From Phycisphaerae bacterium (GTDB lineage Bacteria > Planctomycetota > Phycisphaerae > Phycisphaerales > UBA1924): a DNA stretch of 64,000 nucleotides. Each line of letters starts with the position of its first letter. The stretch's first letter is position 1. The notes below the pieces were generated by a model. That model was not told where the DNA came from. It saw only the letters and a list, made by a program, of their open reading frames with translations, and ran no database searches. Of the stretch, positions 55,227 to 63,864 are shown piece by piece. The translations under genes were made by a program, and so were the position numbers. The stretch covers positions 83,156 through 147,155 of the forward strand of contig JAEUIZ010000031.1 in NCBI GenBank assembly GCA_016793805.1. Direction: 5' to 3'.

Positions 55227-56888
55227 ATGCCCGACGCCTCGCCGCCACAGCCTGATCGTGCCGCGCACCCCGCGGGCCGCCTCGCCGCCGACGCCCGCAC
55301 CGTCTCCCTCGTCACCCTCCTCTCCCGGTTTGCCGGGCTCGCCCGCGAGGTCCTCACCGCTCGCGTCTTTGGCGACACCGCCATCGGCTCCGCCTTCGCC
55401 GCCGGCTTCCAGGCCCCCAACCTCTTCCGCCGCCTCTTCGGCGAGGGCGCCCTCTCCGCCGCCTTCATCCCCGAGTACACCACCCTCGACAAGTCCGACC
55501 CCCGCGTCGCCACGCGCTTCGCGCTCCGCATCCTCTCCTGGCTCCTGCTCGTCACGCTCGCGATCACAGTCATCGCCGAGATCGGCTTGCTCGTCGCGCT
55601 CCTCGTCCTTCCCGCGGATCCCTCGCGCGACCTCTCCCTCAAACTCATCATGCTCATGCTCCCCTACATGCCCCTGGTCTGCGCCGCCGCCGTCCTGGGC
55701 GGGATGCTCCAGGTCCACGGGAAGTTCGCCGCCTCGTCGTCGGGGCCTGTCTTGATGAACGCGATGGTCGTCGCCGTCGGGCTCTACTTCCTCCTGACGG
55801 GCCGCCTCGGCGACGCCCGCGTCGCCTACCTCCTCGGGGCCGTCATCGTCCTCTCGGGAGTTACACAGGTCTGGTGGTTCGCTCGCCTGCTCCGCCCGCA
55901 CCTCCGCCCCGGCGGCGCCGACCAGCCCGCGCTCGCCGCGGGCCGACGGACCATGACCCGTTTCGTCCCTGCCGCCCTAGGCCTGGGCACGCTCCAAATA
56001 AACACCTTCCTCGACACCCTCCTGGCCATGTGGCCCATCTGGGTCGGGCCGACCCACCTCGGCCTCGAGTACCCCATGGACGCCTCCTCCAACGTCCTCC
56101 TGGCGGCCGCCCAGAGGCTCTACCAGTTCCCCTTGGGCGTCTTCGGCATCGCCGTCGCCACCGCCATCTTCCCGCTCCTGGCCCGCCACAATGCCGAGCC
56201 TGTGGCCTTCCTGCACACCCTCCGCCGGGGCATCCGGCTCTCGCTGTTTATCGGACTTCCCGCCAGCGCTGGGCTCTTTCTTGTGCGCCTGCCCGCCATC
56301 GCCGTGCCGTACTCGGGCGGTGCCGCCGGGTTCTCCGGCATCGGCGTCATCCGGTCCGCAGAAGTGCTCGGCGGGTTCGCGCTGGCGGTGTGGGCCTACT
56401 CGCTCAACCACGTCCTGACGCGGGCCTTCTACGCCCGCGGCGACACACGCACCCCCATGCGGCTGGCGATCCGCATGGTCGCCCTGAACTTCCTGCTCAA
56501 CATCCTGCTGATCTGGCGCCTGCGCGAGGCGGGCCTGGCGTACTCGACCGCGATCACCGCTGCCGTGCAGGCCCTGGTGCTGCTCGCCTGGGCCCGGCGG
56601 TTCGCGCCCCCGGGCGAACGGCTCCTCGATCGGCGCGCCGCGGTCGCGATCGTGCGCACGCTCGCGGCCACCGCCGCCATGGCCCTGGGCGTCTGGGTCG
56701 TGCTCTGCATCCCCAACTGGAGCCCCTCCTGGCTCGGTCGGCTCGGGATGCTCGCGGCGGGGGTCGTGGTCGGGGGGGTTGTCTTCGTGTCGGCGGCGGT
56801 CGTGCTGGGGTGCGAGGAACTCCGCTGGCTCGGGCACCGGCGTGCGAGGGCCGCCGGCGTGCGCACGGAACCGTCCGAACTGGAATAG
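55227..56888 (+). CDS. murJ: Lipid II flippase MurJ (MviN)
   Basis: The 553-residue polytopic protein of the MOP superfamily has the MurJ start VSLVTLLSRFAGLAREVLTARVFG and FAAGFQAPNLFRRLFGEGALSAAFIPEY, with about 14 helices. It moves lipid II across the inner membrane for peptidoglycan synthesis. The ATG used is preferred over an upstream TTG. It ends 4 bases before the convergent lipoprotein gene, so the two stops almost meet. Confidence 0.93.
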   Translation: MPDASPPQPDRAAHPAGRLAADARTVSLVTLLSRFAGLAREVLTARVFGDTAIGSAFAAGFQAPNLFRRLFGEGALSAAFIPEYTTLDKSDPRVATRFALRILSWLLLVTLAITVIAEIGLLVALLVLPADPSRDLSLKLIMLMLPYMPLVCAAAVLGGMLQVHGKFAASSSGPVLMNAMVVAVGLYFLLTGRLGDARVAYLLGAVIVLSGVTQVWWFARLLRPHLRPGGADQPALAAGRRTMTRFVPAALGLGTLQINTFLDTLLAMWPIWVGPTHLGLEYPMDASSNVLLAAAQRLYQFPLGVFGIAVATAIFPLLARHNAEPVAFLHTLRRGIRLSLFIGLPASAGLFLVRLPAIAVPYSGGAAGFSGIGVIRSAEVLGGFALAVWAYSLNHVLTRAFYARGDTRTPMRLAIRMVALNFLLNILLIWRLREAGLAYSTAITAAVQALVLLAWARRFAPPGERLLDRRAAVAIVRTLAATAAMALGVWVVLCIPNWSPSWLGRLGMLAAGVVVGGVVFVSAAVVLGCEELRWLGHRRARAAGVRTEPSELE

Positions 56889-56892
56889 GGAA

Positions 56893-57828
56893 CTACGGCT
56901 TGGGCGTGCTCGCCGCCGGGGACGCCTCGGGCCTTGGGGCGCGGGTCGCCTGTCGCTCCTTGCGTTCCTCGTCCATCGCCTTGCCATAGGCGAAGAAGAC
57001 CATGACCGCGGGGATGAAGGCCTTCTCGCCGGCGACCTGGGCGAGTTCGTCCATGCGTCGGACCTTCTTTGTGCGCACGTCCTTGGTCAGATCGACGAGC
57101 ATGTTGTTCATGGTTTTCATGAGGCTGCCGAGGATCTTCCACCCGTCCTCGGACTTGGGGATGATCTGGCCTACGCCGGGGGCGCCGGTGGGGAGGACGA
57201 TGTACCACTTCCCGCCTTCGAGTTGCATGGTGAGCCCGACGCCGAGGACGGGCTTGCCGTCCCAGAGGAGTGCGGCGCGGTCGTCGGCGACCTGCTGGAC
57301 GGTGAGCCTCTGCTTCTCGCGGGAGAGCCACCCGTAGGGATCGGCGAAGAGGTCCTTCATGGCGAGGTTGAACTGCTCGCTCATCTCGTCGGGGTTGGGA
57401 GCCGGAGTGCGCGGGTTGCGCTGGCCGCGCACGGCGCGCATCCCCCCCGGCCCACCCGCGCCCTGCTGCGCCATGCCCGCCATCCGGGAGACGAAACTGG
57501 ACGCCTCGCCCTTGGCGGCGGCGGCCTCGGCCTCGGTCCTGAGTTTCTCGATCTCCTTCGGGAACGCCTTGGTGACCTCTTCACCGAGCGTCTGGAGCGA
57601 GCCCATGACCACGCCCATCTGCTTCAGGAACCGCCGGAGTTCGGGCGTGTCGGCGTAGATCAGGTCGGTCAGCCGGGCCGCGTTCCCGTCGGCGACCATG
57701 CGCTGCGCGGTCTCGAGGACCTTCTCCGGCGTCTCCTGGCTGTAGCGCTTCTCGCACCCGGCGACCAGCGAGGCCAGCAACCCCAGGCCCCCCAGCACGA
57801 TCGCCCACCAGTGTGTCTTTGCTTGCAT
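56893..57828 (-). CDS. Lipoprotein of unknown function
   Basis: The 311-residue precursor has a signal with lipobox SLVAGC (Cys25). The body has a helical segment ([16 protein letters not shown]), a Gly/Pro/Ala-rich middle, and a C-terminal half with [16 protein letters not shown] and [15 protein letters not shown]. An upstream in-frame GTG would lengthen it by 8 residues. I recognise no family. It is divergent from thiS. Confidence 0.75.
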   Translation of the reverse strand: MQAKTHWWAIVLGGLGLLASLVAGCEKRYSQETPEKVLETAQRMVADGNAARLTDLIYADTPELRRFLKQMGVVMGSLQTLGEEVTKAFPKEIEKLRTEAEAAAAKGEASSFVSRMAGMAQQGAGGPGGMRAVRGQRNPRTPAPNPDEMSEQFNLAMKDLFADPYGWLSREKQRLTVQQVADDRAALLWDGKPVLGVGLTMQLEGGKWYIVLPTGAPGVGQIIPKSEDGWKILGSLMKTMNNMLVDLTKDVRTKKVRRMDELAQVAGEKAFIPAVMVFFAYGKAMDEERKERQATRAPRPEASPAASTPKP

Positions 57829-57909
57829 GGCGGCTCCGCTACGTGGTTTCACCTTTGTACGGCGGTTCGAGACGTTCGTTACGGCGGATGCAGCGACTCG
57901 CCACCATCC

Positions 57910-57915
57910 TACGAT
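57910..57915 (+). promoter_or_regulatory. -10 box TACGAT directly before thiS
   Basis: TACGAT, 5 bases, ATG, with no ribosome site: predicted leaderless start for thiS-thiG. Confidence 0.45.
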
Positions 57916-57920
57916 TCCGC

Positions 57921-58121
57921 ATGAAGGTTATGGTCAACGGCGAGCCGCGCGACGTGCCGAAGGGGGCGACGATCGCGGAGTTGATTCGCGAGGCTGGGCT
58001 GGGCAAGTCGGCGTGTGCGGCGGAGGTGAACGGAACGCTGGTGCCTCGCCGAGAGCACGAACAGACCCCGCTCGCCGAGGGGGACCGGGTGGAACTTGTG
58101 ACGCTGGTGGGTGGCGGATGA
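57921..58121 (+). CDS. thiS: Sulphur carrier protein ThiS
   Basis: The 66-residue ubiquitin-fold protein begins [18 protein letters not shown] and ends in the required Gly-Gly tail (VTLVGGG). It carries the thiocarboxylate used to build the thiazole of thiamine. Its stop overlaps the thiG start (ATGA), tying the two partners together. thiF and thiH are not in the window. Confidence 0.9.
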   Translation: MKVMVNGEPRDVPKGATIAELIREAGLGKSACAAEVNGTLVPRREHEQTPLAEGDRVELVTLVGGG

Positions 58122-58999
58122 GCGGGGTGATTCCACACGCACGGGACGGCGCGGGGGTCGGGGGCGCTGCGGGACTCGGAGATCCGCCCCTGGTCATCGG
58201 GACGCGCCGGTTCGCGTCGCGGCTCATCGTCGGGACGGGGAAGTACGCGGACCTGGAGACGATGCGGCGGGCGCTGGACGCCAGCGGGGCGGAGGTCATC
58301 ACCGTGGCGGTGCGCCGCGAGCGGCTCTACAACGAGCGCGGGCAGAGTTTGCTCGAGTTCATCGACACGTCGCGCTACACGATCCTCCCGAACACCGCGG
58401 GGTGTTTCACGGCGGAGGACGCGGTGCGCGTGGCGAGGCTCGGGCGCGACCTGCTCGAGCAACTCGGCAACCCCGGCGCGAGTTGGGTGAAACTGGAGGT
58501 GCTGGGCGATCGCACGACACTGCTGCCGGACCCGATGGGGACGGTCGAGGCCTGCCGCGAGTTGGTGAAGGACGGGTTCGAGGTGCTGGCGTACACGAGC
58601 GACGACCCGATCGCGGCGGCGCGGATCCGCGAGGCCGGGGCGACGAGCGTGATGCCCGCGGGCTCGCCGATCGGGAGCGGCCAGGGCGTGCTGAATCGGA
58701 ACAACATCGTGCTGTGCCTGGAGGCGCTGAAGCGCGAGGCCCGCGACTTCCCGGTGATCGTGGACGCCGGGGTGGGCGCGGCGAGCGACGTCTCGATCGC
58801 GATGGAACTGGGGGCGGACGGGGTGCTGCTGAACACGGCGGTGGCGCACGCCAAGGAGCCGGTGCGGATGGCGCGGGCGATGCGGCTGGCGTGCCAGGCG
58901 GGTCGGGACAGTTACCTCGCGGGGCGGATCCCGAAGAAGTTGTACGCGAGCGCGTCGAGCCCGTGGGAGGGCGTGATCGCGCCGATTCCGGGGGAGTGA
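58118..58999 (+). CDS. thiG: Thiazole synthase ThiG
   Basis: The 293-residue TIM-barrel enzyme joins deoxyxylulose phosphate, dehydroglycine and ThiS-bound sulphur into thiazole phosphate. It has [24 protein letters not shown], the Schiff-base Lys125 in WVKLEVLGD, and [21 protein letters not shown]. The N-terminus has a ~20-residue extension before the conserved start. It is coupled to thiS. Confidence 0.95.
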   Translation: MSGVIPHARDGAGVGGAAGLGDPPLVIGTRRFASRLIVGTGKYADLETMRRALDASGAEVITVAVRRERLYNERGQSLLEFIDTSRYTILPNTAGCFTAEDAVRVARLGRDLLEQLGNPGASWVKLEVLGDRTTLLPDPMGTVEACRELVKDGFEVLAYTSDDPIAAARIREAGATSVMPAGSPIGSGQGVLNRNNIVLCLEALKREARDFPVIVDAGVGAASDVSIAMELGADGVLLNTAVAHAKEPVRMARAMRLACQAGRDSYLAGRIPKKLYASASSPWEGVIAPIPGE

Positions 59000-59034
59000 G
59001 CCGATATCGAGGAGGTGGGGAGTGGGCGGAGTGA

Positions 59035-60582
59035 TCAGACTCGCGCGCGGGCCCAGCCGCCGTGGAGGAAGCGTGCGGTGAAGAGGACGCCGCGGATGGC
59101 GACCTCGATCGAGAGCCCGACCCACAAGCCCATGAGCCCGGGTTTCCAGGGGAGATAGGGCGTGAAGGGGTTGGCGAGCACGCCGCCGCCGGCCCATTCC
59201 GGGAGCGGGAGGTCGACGCCGGAGCAGGCGTAGACGAGGGGAAGCCGCAGCGCGTAGGTGGCGACCCAGGTGATGACCATGACGACCTTGACGTCGCCGG
59301 CGCCGCGCATCGCCTGGCGGAGGACGATCCCGACGCAGAAGGGAACCTGGACGATCCCGGCGACGAGGAGCGCGGGCGGGACCGAGGCGAGGTGCGTGGG
59401 CTGGGAGGTGAGGAGCCCGACGATGGTGCGGGGCGCGAGGATAAAGACCACGCCCATCGAGCCCATGATGAGGACGGCGAGGGCGAGGCAGCGCAGCACG
59501 GCTCGGCGGGCGAGCGCGGGACTGCCCGCGCCGAGGAACTGCCCCGCGAGCGTGGCCGCCGCCACGCCCATCGCGAACCCCGGTTGGAAACTGAAGGACT
59601 CGACGCGGATGGCGACCATGTGGGCGCCGACGATGCCCGCGCCGAGGCACCCGACGATGAGGAGCACGAGGAAGTTCCCGAACCACATCCCGAGCATCTC
59701 GAAGAAGTTGGGGAGCCCGACGCGGGCGATTCGGCGGAGGGTGATCCAGTGCGGGGCGAGGCGTCGGGCGCGGAGCCGGATGCCGTGCGATCCGCGGAGG
59801 AGGGCGGCGACGACGAGGACCATGCCCGCGGCGTGGCCGAGGGCCGTGCCCAGCGCGATCCCCGCGACGCCGAGGTCGAAGGGGAAGGGGTTGGCGAGGA
59901 CGGTGCGCGTGACGGGTTGCCCGTGGGTAAAGGTCGTGGTCGTGAGGTCGACGCCCGACAGCGCCCACGAGGAGACGAGGTTGACGAGGTTCACGACGAT
60001 CATCGCGCGGAGAGGCCGGAGGGTGTCGCCCGCGCCGCGGAGGCACGCGACGCCCGCGAGGAGGAGCGCCATGAAGGGGATGTTCAGGGCGATGATGAGC
60101 ATGTAGACGCGGAACGCCTGCCCGGCCTCGCCGACGAGCCGCATCGTCGTCGCCAGCGGACCGATGAGGAGCAGGATGATGACGGTGAGCGCCAGGCTGG
60201 TGGCGGCGGCGAGGAGGAAGGTCTGCCCAACCCCGGCGTTGGCGGTCGCGAGGCGCCGGCCCCCGACGGCGCGGGCGATGAGCGCGGTGGCCCCGATGTC
60301 GAGCGCGACGAACGAGAGCCCGATGAACCAGAGGATGTAGGACGCGCTCCCGATGGCGTCCGTGGCGGGCTCGCTGATTGCGGCCGCGAGCACGGTGTCC
60401 GTCAGGCCCACGAGCGAACTCAGGAGCGAGTCCACGAGCACGGGCCAGGCGACGACCCAGATCGCGCGGTTCATGGGCAGGCCGGCGAGGCGGCCGGAAC
60501 GGAGGCGGCCGTCGGGGGTCAGCCGCGCGCGCGCGTCCGCGGCGGGCGGGGGCGCGTCGAGACCTTCGGGCGAGTCGTTCAC
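59035..60582 (-). CDS. MATE-family multidrug/toxin efflux transporter
   Basis: The ~515-residue protein shows two homologous six-helix halves, starting with AIWVVAWPVLVDSLLSSLVGLTDTVL and including GATALIARAVGG and ACLRGAGDTLRPL. MATE pumps exchange cationic drugs for Na+ or H+. The start is uncertain: GTG at 60582 is used, but the ATG at 60474, just before the first helix, gives a typical 479-residue protein. Divergent from fahA. Confidence 0.87.
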   Translation of the reverse strand: MNDSPEGLDAPPPAADARARLTPDGRLRSGRLAGLPMNRAIWVVAWPVLVDSLLSSLVGLTDTVLAAAISEPATDAIGSASYILWFIGLSFVALDIGATALIARAVGGRRLATANAGVGQTFLLAAATSLALTVIILLLIGPLATTMRLVGEAGQAFRVYMLIIALNIPFMALLLAGVACLRGAGDTLRPLRAMIVVNLVNLVSSWALSGVDLTTTTFTHGQPVTRTVLANPFPFDLGVAGIALGTALGHAAGMVLVVAALLRGSHGIRLRARRLAPHWITLRRIARVGLPNFFEMLGMWFGNFLVLLIVGCLGAGIVGAHMVAIRVESFSFQPGFAMGVAAATLAGQFLGAGSPALARRAVLRCLALAVLIMGSMGVVFILAPRTIVGLLTSQPTHLASVPPALLVAGIVQVPFCVGIVLRQAMRGAGDVKVVMVITWVATYALRLPLVYACSGVDLPLPEWAGGGVLANPFTPYLPWKPGLMGLWVGLSIEVAIRGVLFTARFLHGGWARARV

Positions 60583-60691
60583 GGTGGCGATCGGGGTGCG
60601 GCGGCGTCTGGTGGGCAGCGCGCGACGCGCTCGACGCGATGCTAGGACGTATCGTTGCCCCCGGGCCGACGCGCCCGGCCTGGAGCCGCCC

Positions 60692-62074
60692 ATGCCCACC
60701 AACGACACGCACGATCCGACGCTGCGCAGTTGGGTCGAGTCCGCGAACGATCCCGCGGGCGACTTTCCGGTGCAGAATCTCCCGCTCTGCGCGTTCGAGG
60801 CCGAGCACGACGGGCACACGCACGCGCACCTGGGCGTGCGGATCGGGGAGAGCGTGCTGGACGTGGCGATGTTGGCCGAGGCGGGGTGGTTCGATTTCGA
60901 GCAGGACGAGGAGGGGATCGTTCCCTCGCTGCTGCACGCCGAGGACTGGTCGATGATCGGCGCGGTGCCGCAACTGATGGGCGTGGTTCGTGCGCGCGTT
61001 CAGGAGTTCCTGCTGCACGATGCTCCGCCGGGCGGGCAGCAGGGTCGTCGGCTGCGTCAGAAGGCGCTGCGGCCCGCGAGCGAGACGGTGTTCCTGCATC
61101 CGGCCCGGATGGCGGACTACACGGACTTCTACGCCTCGATCCACCACGCCTCGACGGTGGGGTCGATGTTCCGGCCGGACAATCCGCTGCTCCCGAACTA
61201 CAAGCACGTCCCGATCGGGTACCACGGGCGGTCGTCGTCGATCGTCGTGAGCGGAGAGCCGGTGCGGCGTCCGCGCGGGCAGCAGGGCCCTCCGGACGAC
61301 AAGCCGGGCCAGCCGCCGACGTTCGGGCCTTGCACGATGCTGGATTATGAGTTGGAGGTCGGCGCGGTGATCGGCCGAGGGAACAACCAGGGCGAGCCGG
61401 TCGGGATCGCGGAGGCGGGGCAGCACCTGCTGGGGCTGTGCCTGGTGAACGACTGGTCGGCGCGGGACATCCAGAAGTGGGAGTACCAGCCGCTGGGTCC
61501 GTTCCTGGCGAAGAACTTCGCGACGACGATCTCGCCGTACATCGTGACCGCGGACGCGCTGGGGCCGTTCCGCTGCCCTGCGTTCGCGCGCTCGGCGGGC
61601 GATCCCACGCCGCTGCCGTACCTGCTTGATGAGGCGGACCAGCGCGAGGGCGGGTTCGACATCACGCTGGAGGCGTGGCTGCAGACGGCACAGATGCGAG
61701 AGCGCGGGATGGTTCCGGCGCTGCTCTCGCGGTCGCGTGCGTTCCGCGAGATGTACTGGACGATCGCGCAACTGATCGCGCACCACACGAGCAACGGGTG
61801 CAACCTGATGCCGGGGGACCTGCTGGCGAGCGGGACGGTCTCGGGGCCGGGTGCCGGGGAGCGCGGTTGCCTGCTGGAGTTGACGTGGGCGGGTCGCGGG
61901 CCGGACGGGAAGCCGCTCCCGCGGAAGCCGATCGAGTTGCCCAGCGGGGAGACTCGGCTGTTCCTTCAGGACGGGGACGAGGTGATCCTGCGCGGGCACT
62001 GTGAGCGCGAGGGCTTCGCGCGGATCGGGTTCGGCGAGTGCCGGGGTCGCGTCGAGCCGGCGGCGGCGGAGTAG
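60692..62074 (+). CDS. fahA: Fumarylacetoacetase
   Basis: The 460-residue enzyme hydrolyses fumarylacetoacetate, the last step of tyrosine breakdown. It has an SH3-like N-terminal domain (NLPLCAFEA) and a catalytic domain with DYTDFYASIHHA, YKHVPIGYHGRSSSI, DYELEVGAVIG and VNDWSARDIQKWEYQPLGPFLAKNF. The Asp/Glu metal ligands and base His are present. The remaining homogentisate pathway genes are not nearby. Confidence 0.95.
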   Translation: MPTNDTHDPTLRSWVESANDPAGDFPVQNLPLCAFEAEHDGHTHAHLGVRIGESVLDVAMLAEAGWFDFEQDEEGIVPSLLHAEDWSMIGAVPQLMGVVRARVQEFLLHDAPPGGQQGRRLRQKALRPASETVFLHPARMADYTDFYASIHHASTVGSMFRPDNPLLPNYKHVPIGYHGRSSSIVVSGEPVRRPRGQQGPPDDKPGQPPTFGPCTMLDYELEVGAVIGRGNNQGEPVGIAEAGQHLLGLCLVNDWSARDIQKWEYQPLGPFLAKNFATTISPYIVTADALGPFRCPAFARSAGDPTPLPYLLDEADQREGGFDITLEAWLQTAQMRERGMVPALLSRSRAFREMYWTIAQLIAHHTSNGCNLMPGDLLASGTVSGPGAGERGCLLELTWAGRGPDGKPLPRKPIELPSGETRLFLQDGDEVILRGHCEREGFARIGFGECRGRVEPAAAE

Positions 62075-62091
62075 CGACGGCACGGCCGCTA

Positions 62092-62116
62092 GGGGTGGGG
62101 GGGGGTGGGGGCGGGG
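62092..62116 (+). other. G-quadruplex-type tract between convergent genes
   Basis: Four G-runs of 4, 9, 5 and 4 bases are separated by single T, T and C. Short loops like these make very stable quadruplexes. The tract sits in the 50-base gap between the fahA and FkbM stops, where it could affect transcription ends. Confidence 0.5.
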
Positions 62117-62124
62117 TCGAGTCG

Positions 62125-62955
62125 CTACTGCGCGAGCGATCGGGCCCGCGCGAGCAGGTCGGGGCGGTCCTTGCGCACCATGACGCGGTTGTACGAGAGC
62201 CACATCGCGTGCTCGTACCCGCGGGCGGCCAGGTAGTCGTGCAGCGCCAGGTCCCGGCCCATGGACTGGTCCTCGACCATGAACACGGCGGGCTTGAAGC
62301 GGTCCAGGTCGAACCCGTCGAGCAGGGCCAGTTCGTGACCCTCGACATCGAGCACGACGAAGTCGATCGGGCCGGCATGGTCCGCGAGGAGGTCGTCCAT
62401 CGTCGTGAGCGGGACCGTGACGGTGCGCACGTCGCCCTTGGGCGGTCGCATGGGTCGGCGGCGCTGGGTCCCCGCGTCGAGGTACGAACTCGCCTCGTAG
62501 TGGGCCTTGCTGGAGGCGATGTGATGGAAGGTGGCGGTGCCGGTGGAGCCGCGGGTGGAGAGGGCGGCGTTGACGACCCGGCTCCGCGGCCGGCGCGACC
62601 GGCAGGCCTCGAAGCGCTCCGGGAGCGGCTCGACGAGCAGCCCCGTCCAGCCCGCCTGCTCGAAGGCGTGCGAAACGGAATAGGTGTACCCGTCGTAGGC
62701 GCCGACCTCGATGAAAAAGCCGCTGCGTCGCCCCGCGAAGAGGTGCCAGAGGACCAGGTCCTCGCCGAACTGGGAGCGGAACTCGATCGGGATGCCGGCC
62801 TGGGCGGCGACCAGGGGCTTCATGAGTTGCAGCAGTTCGTGCTCAGCGGCTTCGAGCCGGGCGAGCCGGCGCATGACGCGGCGATGCCGGCCTTGAGCCA
62901 CCCCGGTGGAGACGGCGACTGCGACCGCGATGGCGAGGATGACTGCGAGTTCCAT
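62125..62955 (-). CDS. FkbM-family methyltransferase
   Basis: The 276-residue protein has one N-terminal hydrophobic helix (ELAVILAIAVAVAVS) and then an FkbM SAM domain: SGFFIEVGAYDGYTYSVSHAFEQ, WTGLLVEPLPERF and IDFVVLDVEGHELALLDGFD. Such enzymes methylate sugars and other small molecules; substrate unknown. Start chosen at the ATG with GGAG 5 bases upstream. A TACACT box at 62999-63004 (minus strand) may be its -10 box, with a ~37-base leader. Confidence 0.88.
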   Translation of the reverse strand: MELAVILAIAVAVAVSTGVAQGRHRRVMRRLARLEAAEHELLQLMKPLVAAQAGIPIEFRSQFGEDLVLWHLFAGRRSGFFIEVGAYDGYTYSVSHAFEQAGWTGLLVEPLPERFEACRSRRPRSRVVNAALSTRGSTGTATFHHIASSKAHYEASSYLDAGTQRRRPMRPPKGDVRTVTVPLTTMDDLLADHAGPIDFVVLDVEGHELALLDGFDLDRFKPAVFMVEDQSMGRDLALHDYLAARGYEHAMWLSYNRVMVRKDRPDLLARARSLAQ

Positions 62956-63043
62956 GCCGACTCCGGGCGCCGAGGGGGGAAGGGGGCGCGAGGCCGGGAG
63001 TGTACATCCGTCGGCTTGGGCAGAGTGGAGGTCGGGGGCGCGG

Positions 63044-63049
63044 TATCCT
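63044..63049 (+). promoter_or_regulatory. -10 box TATCCT directly before the small conserved gene
   Basis: TATCCT, 6 bases, ATG, and no ribosome site: another predicted leaderless start. Confidence 0.45.
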
Positions 63050-63055
63050 CGGGGC

Positions 63056-63394
63056 ATGGACTATTACGAGATCTGGGTGAACCTGGTGGACTCGCGCAAG
63101 GACCTGGAGTTCGTGCGCGCGGTGGACGCGTACCTGGGGCACCTGCGGTCCCAGGGCCGGCTGGAGTCGTGGCGTCTGACGCGGCGGAAGTTCGGCTTTG
63201 GGCCGCCCGGGCTGGGCGAGTTCCACCTGACGATCGCGTTCAAGGAGTTGGCGCAGATGGACGCCGCGTTCGGCGTCGTGGCGACGCGCGCGGGCGAGGT
63301 CGAGCGGCTGCACCACCCGGTCTACTCGATGGTCAAGGACTTCACGTCGGCGCTGTACCGCGACTTCCCCGACCCGCAGCGCACGGGCGTGTAG
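63056..63394 (+). CDS. Small conserved protein (DUF6614-like)
   Basis: The 112-residue product begins MDYYEIWVNLVDSRKDLEF and contains YLGHLRSQGRLESWRLTRRK followed by FHLTIAFKELAQMDAAF. From memory this resembles the DUF6614 group of ferredoxin-like fold proteins; a profile search is needed. No function is known. Single gene between FkbM and cheY. Confidence 0.7.
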   Translation: MDYYEIWVNLVDSRKDLEFVRAVDAYLGHLRSQGRLESWRLTRRKFGFGPPGLGEFHLTIAFKELAQMDAAFGVVATRAGEVERLHHPVYSMVKDFTSALYRDFPDPQRTGV

Positions 63395-63403
63395 TCGTGC
63401 CGC

Positions 63404-63419
63404 AGGCGCGCCGGCGCCT
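63404..63419. terminator. Possible terminator hairpin between convergent genes
   Basis: A 6-bp stem AGGCGC/GCGCCT with a 4-base loop in the 70-base gap before cheY. No T-tract. Confidence 0.3.
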
Positions 63420-63464
63420 CGGGAGGCCGACGCGGCGCGGGACCGGCGGATCCGCCCCGTTCGA

Positions 63465-63851
63465 TCAGGCCGCCGCGCCCGAGGGCTTCTTCAGCCGATC
63501 CATCGTCTGCTTGATCCGCTCGGCGAGGATCTCGGGCGTGAAGGGCTTGACGAGGTAGTTGTTCACGCCGGCCTTGATGGCCTCGATCACGCGGGATTTC
63601 TCGGCCTCGGTCGTGACCATGATGACCGGCGTCTTGTTGCCCTGCTTCCGCAGCGTAGTGAGGAACGACATTCCGTCCATCACGGGCATGTTCCAGTCGA
63701 GCAGGATCAGTTCGGGCTCGTAGGACGCGACCTTGGCCAGGCCCTCCTGCCCGTCTCCGGCCTCGTCGATCTGCGTGTAGCCCAACTGCCCCAGCACCGA
63801 CCGCTGGATGTTCCGCATCGTCCGTGAATCGTCGATCAAGAGCACCTTCAT
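63465..63851 (-). CDS. cheY: CheY-like single-domain response regulator
   Basis: The 128-residue receiver domain has the acid pocket Asp7/Asp8, the phosphorylated Asp52 (LLDWNMPVMDG), Thr80 and Lys102 (YLVKPF). There is no output domain, as in chemotaxis CheY. It could act on the flagellar switch, but genes for CheA or CheW are not nearby. An AAGGAGG ribosome site at 63857-63863 is followed only 1-2 bases later by an insertion-sequence end, so the original promoter has been displaced. Confidence 0.9.
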   Translation of the reverse strand: MKVLLIDDSRTMRNIQRSVLGQLGYTQIDEAGDGQEGLAKVASYEPELILLDWNMPVMDGMSFLTTLRKQGNKTPVIMVTTEAEKSRVIEAIKAGVNNYLVKPFTPEILAERIKQTMDRLKKPSGAAA

Positions 63852-63864
63852 GGCTTCCTCCTTA

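Noticed and set aside
57839..62203. A 4.4-kb minus-strand open frame across thiS, thiG, MATE and fahA
   Set aside because: It covers four clear genes and encodes Arg/Pro/His-rich low-complexity sequence with no domain.
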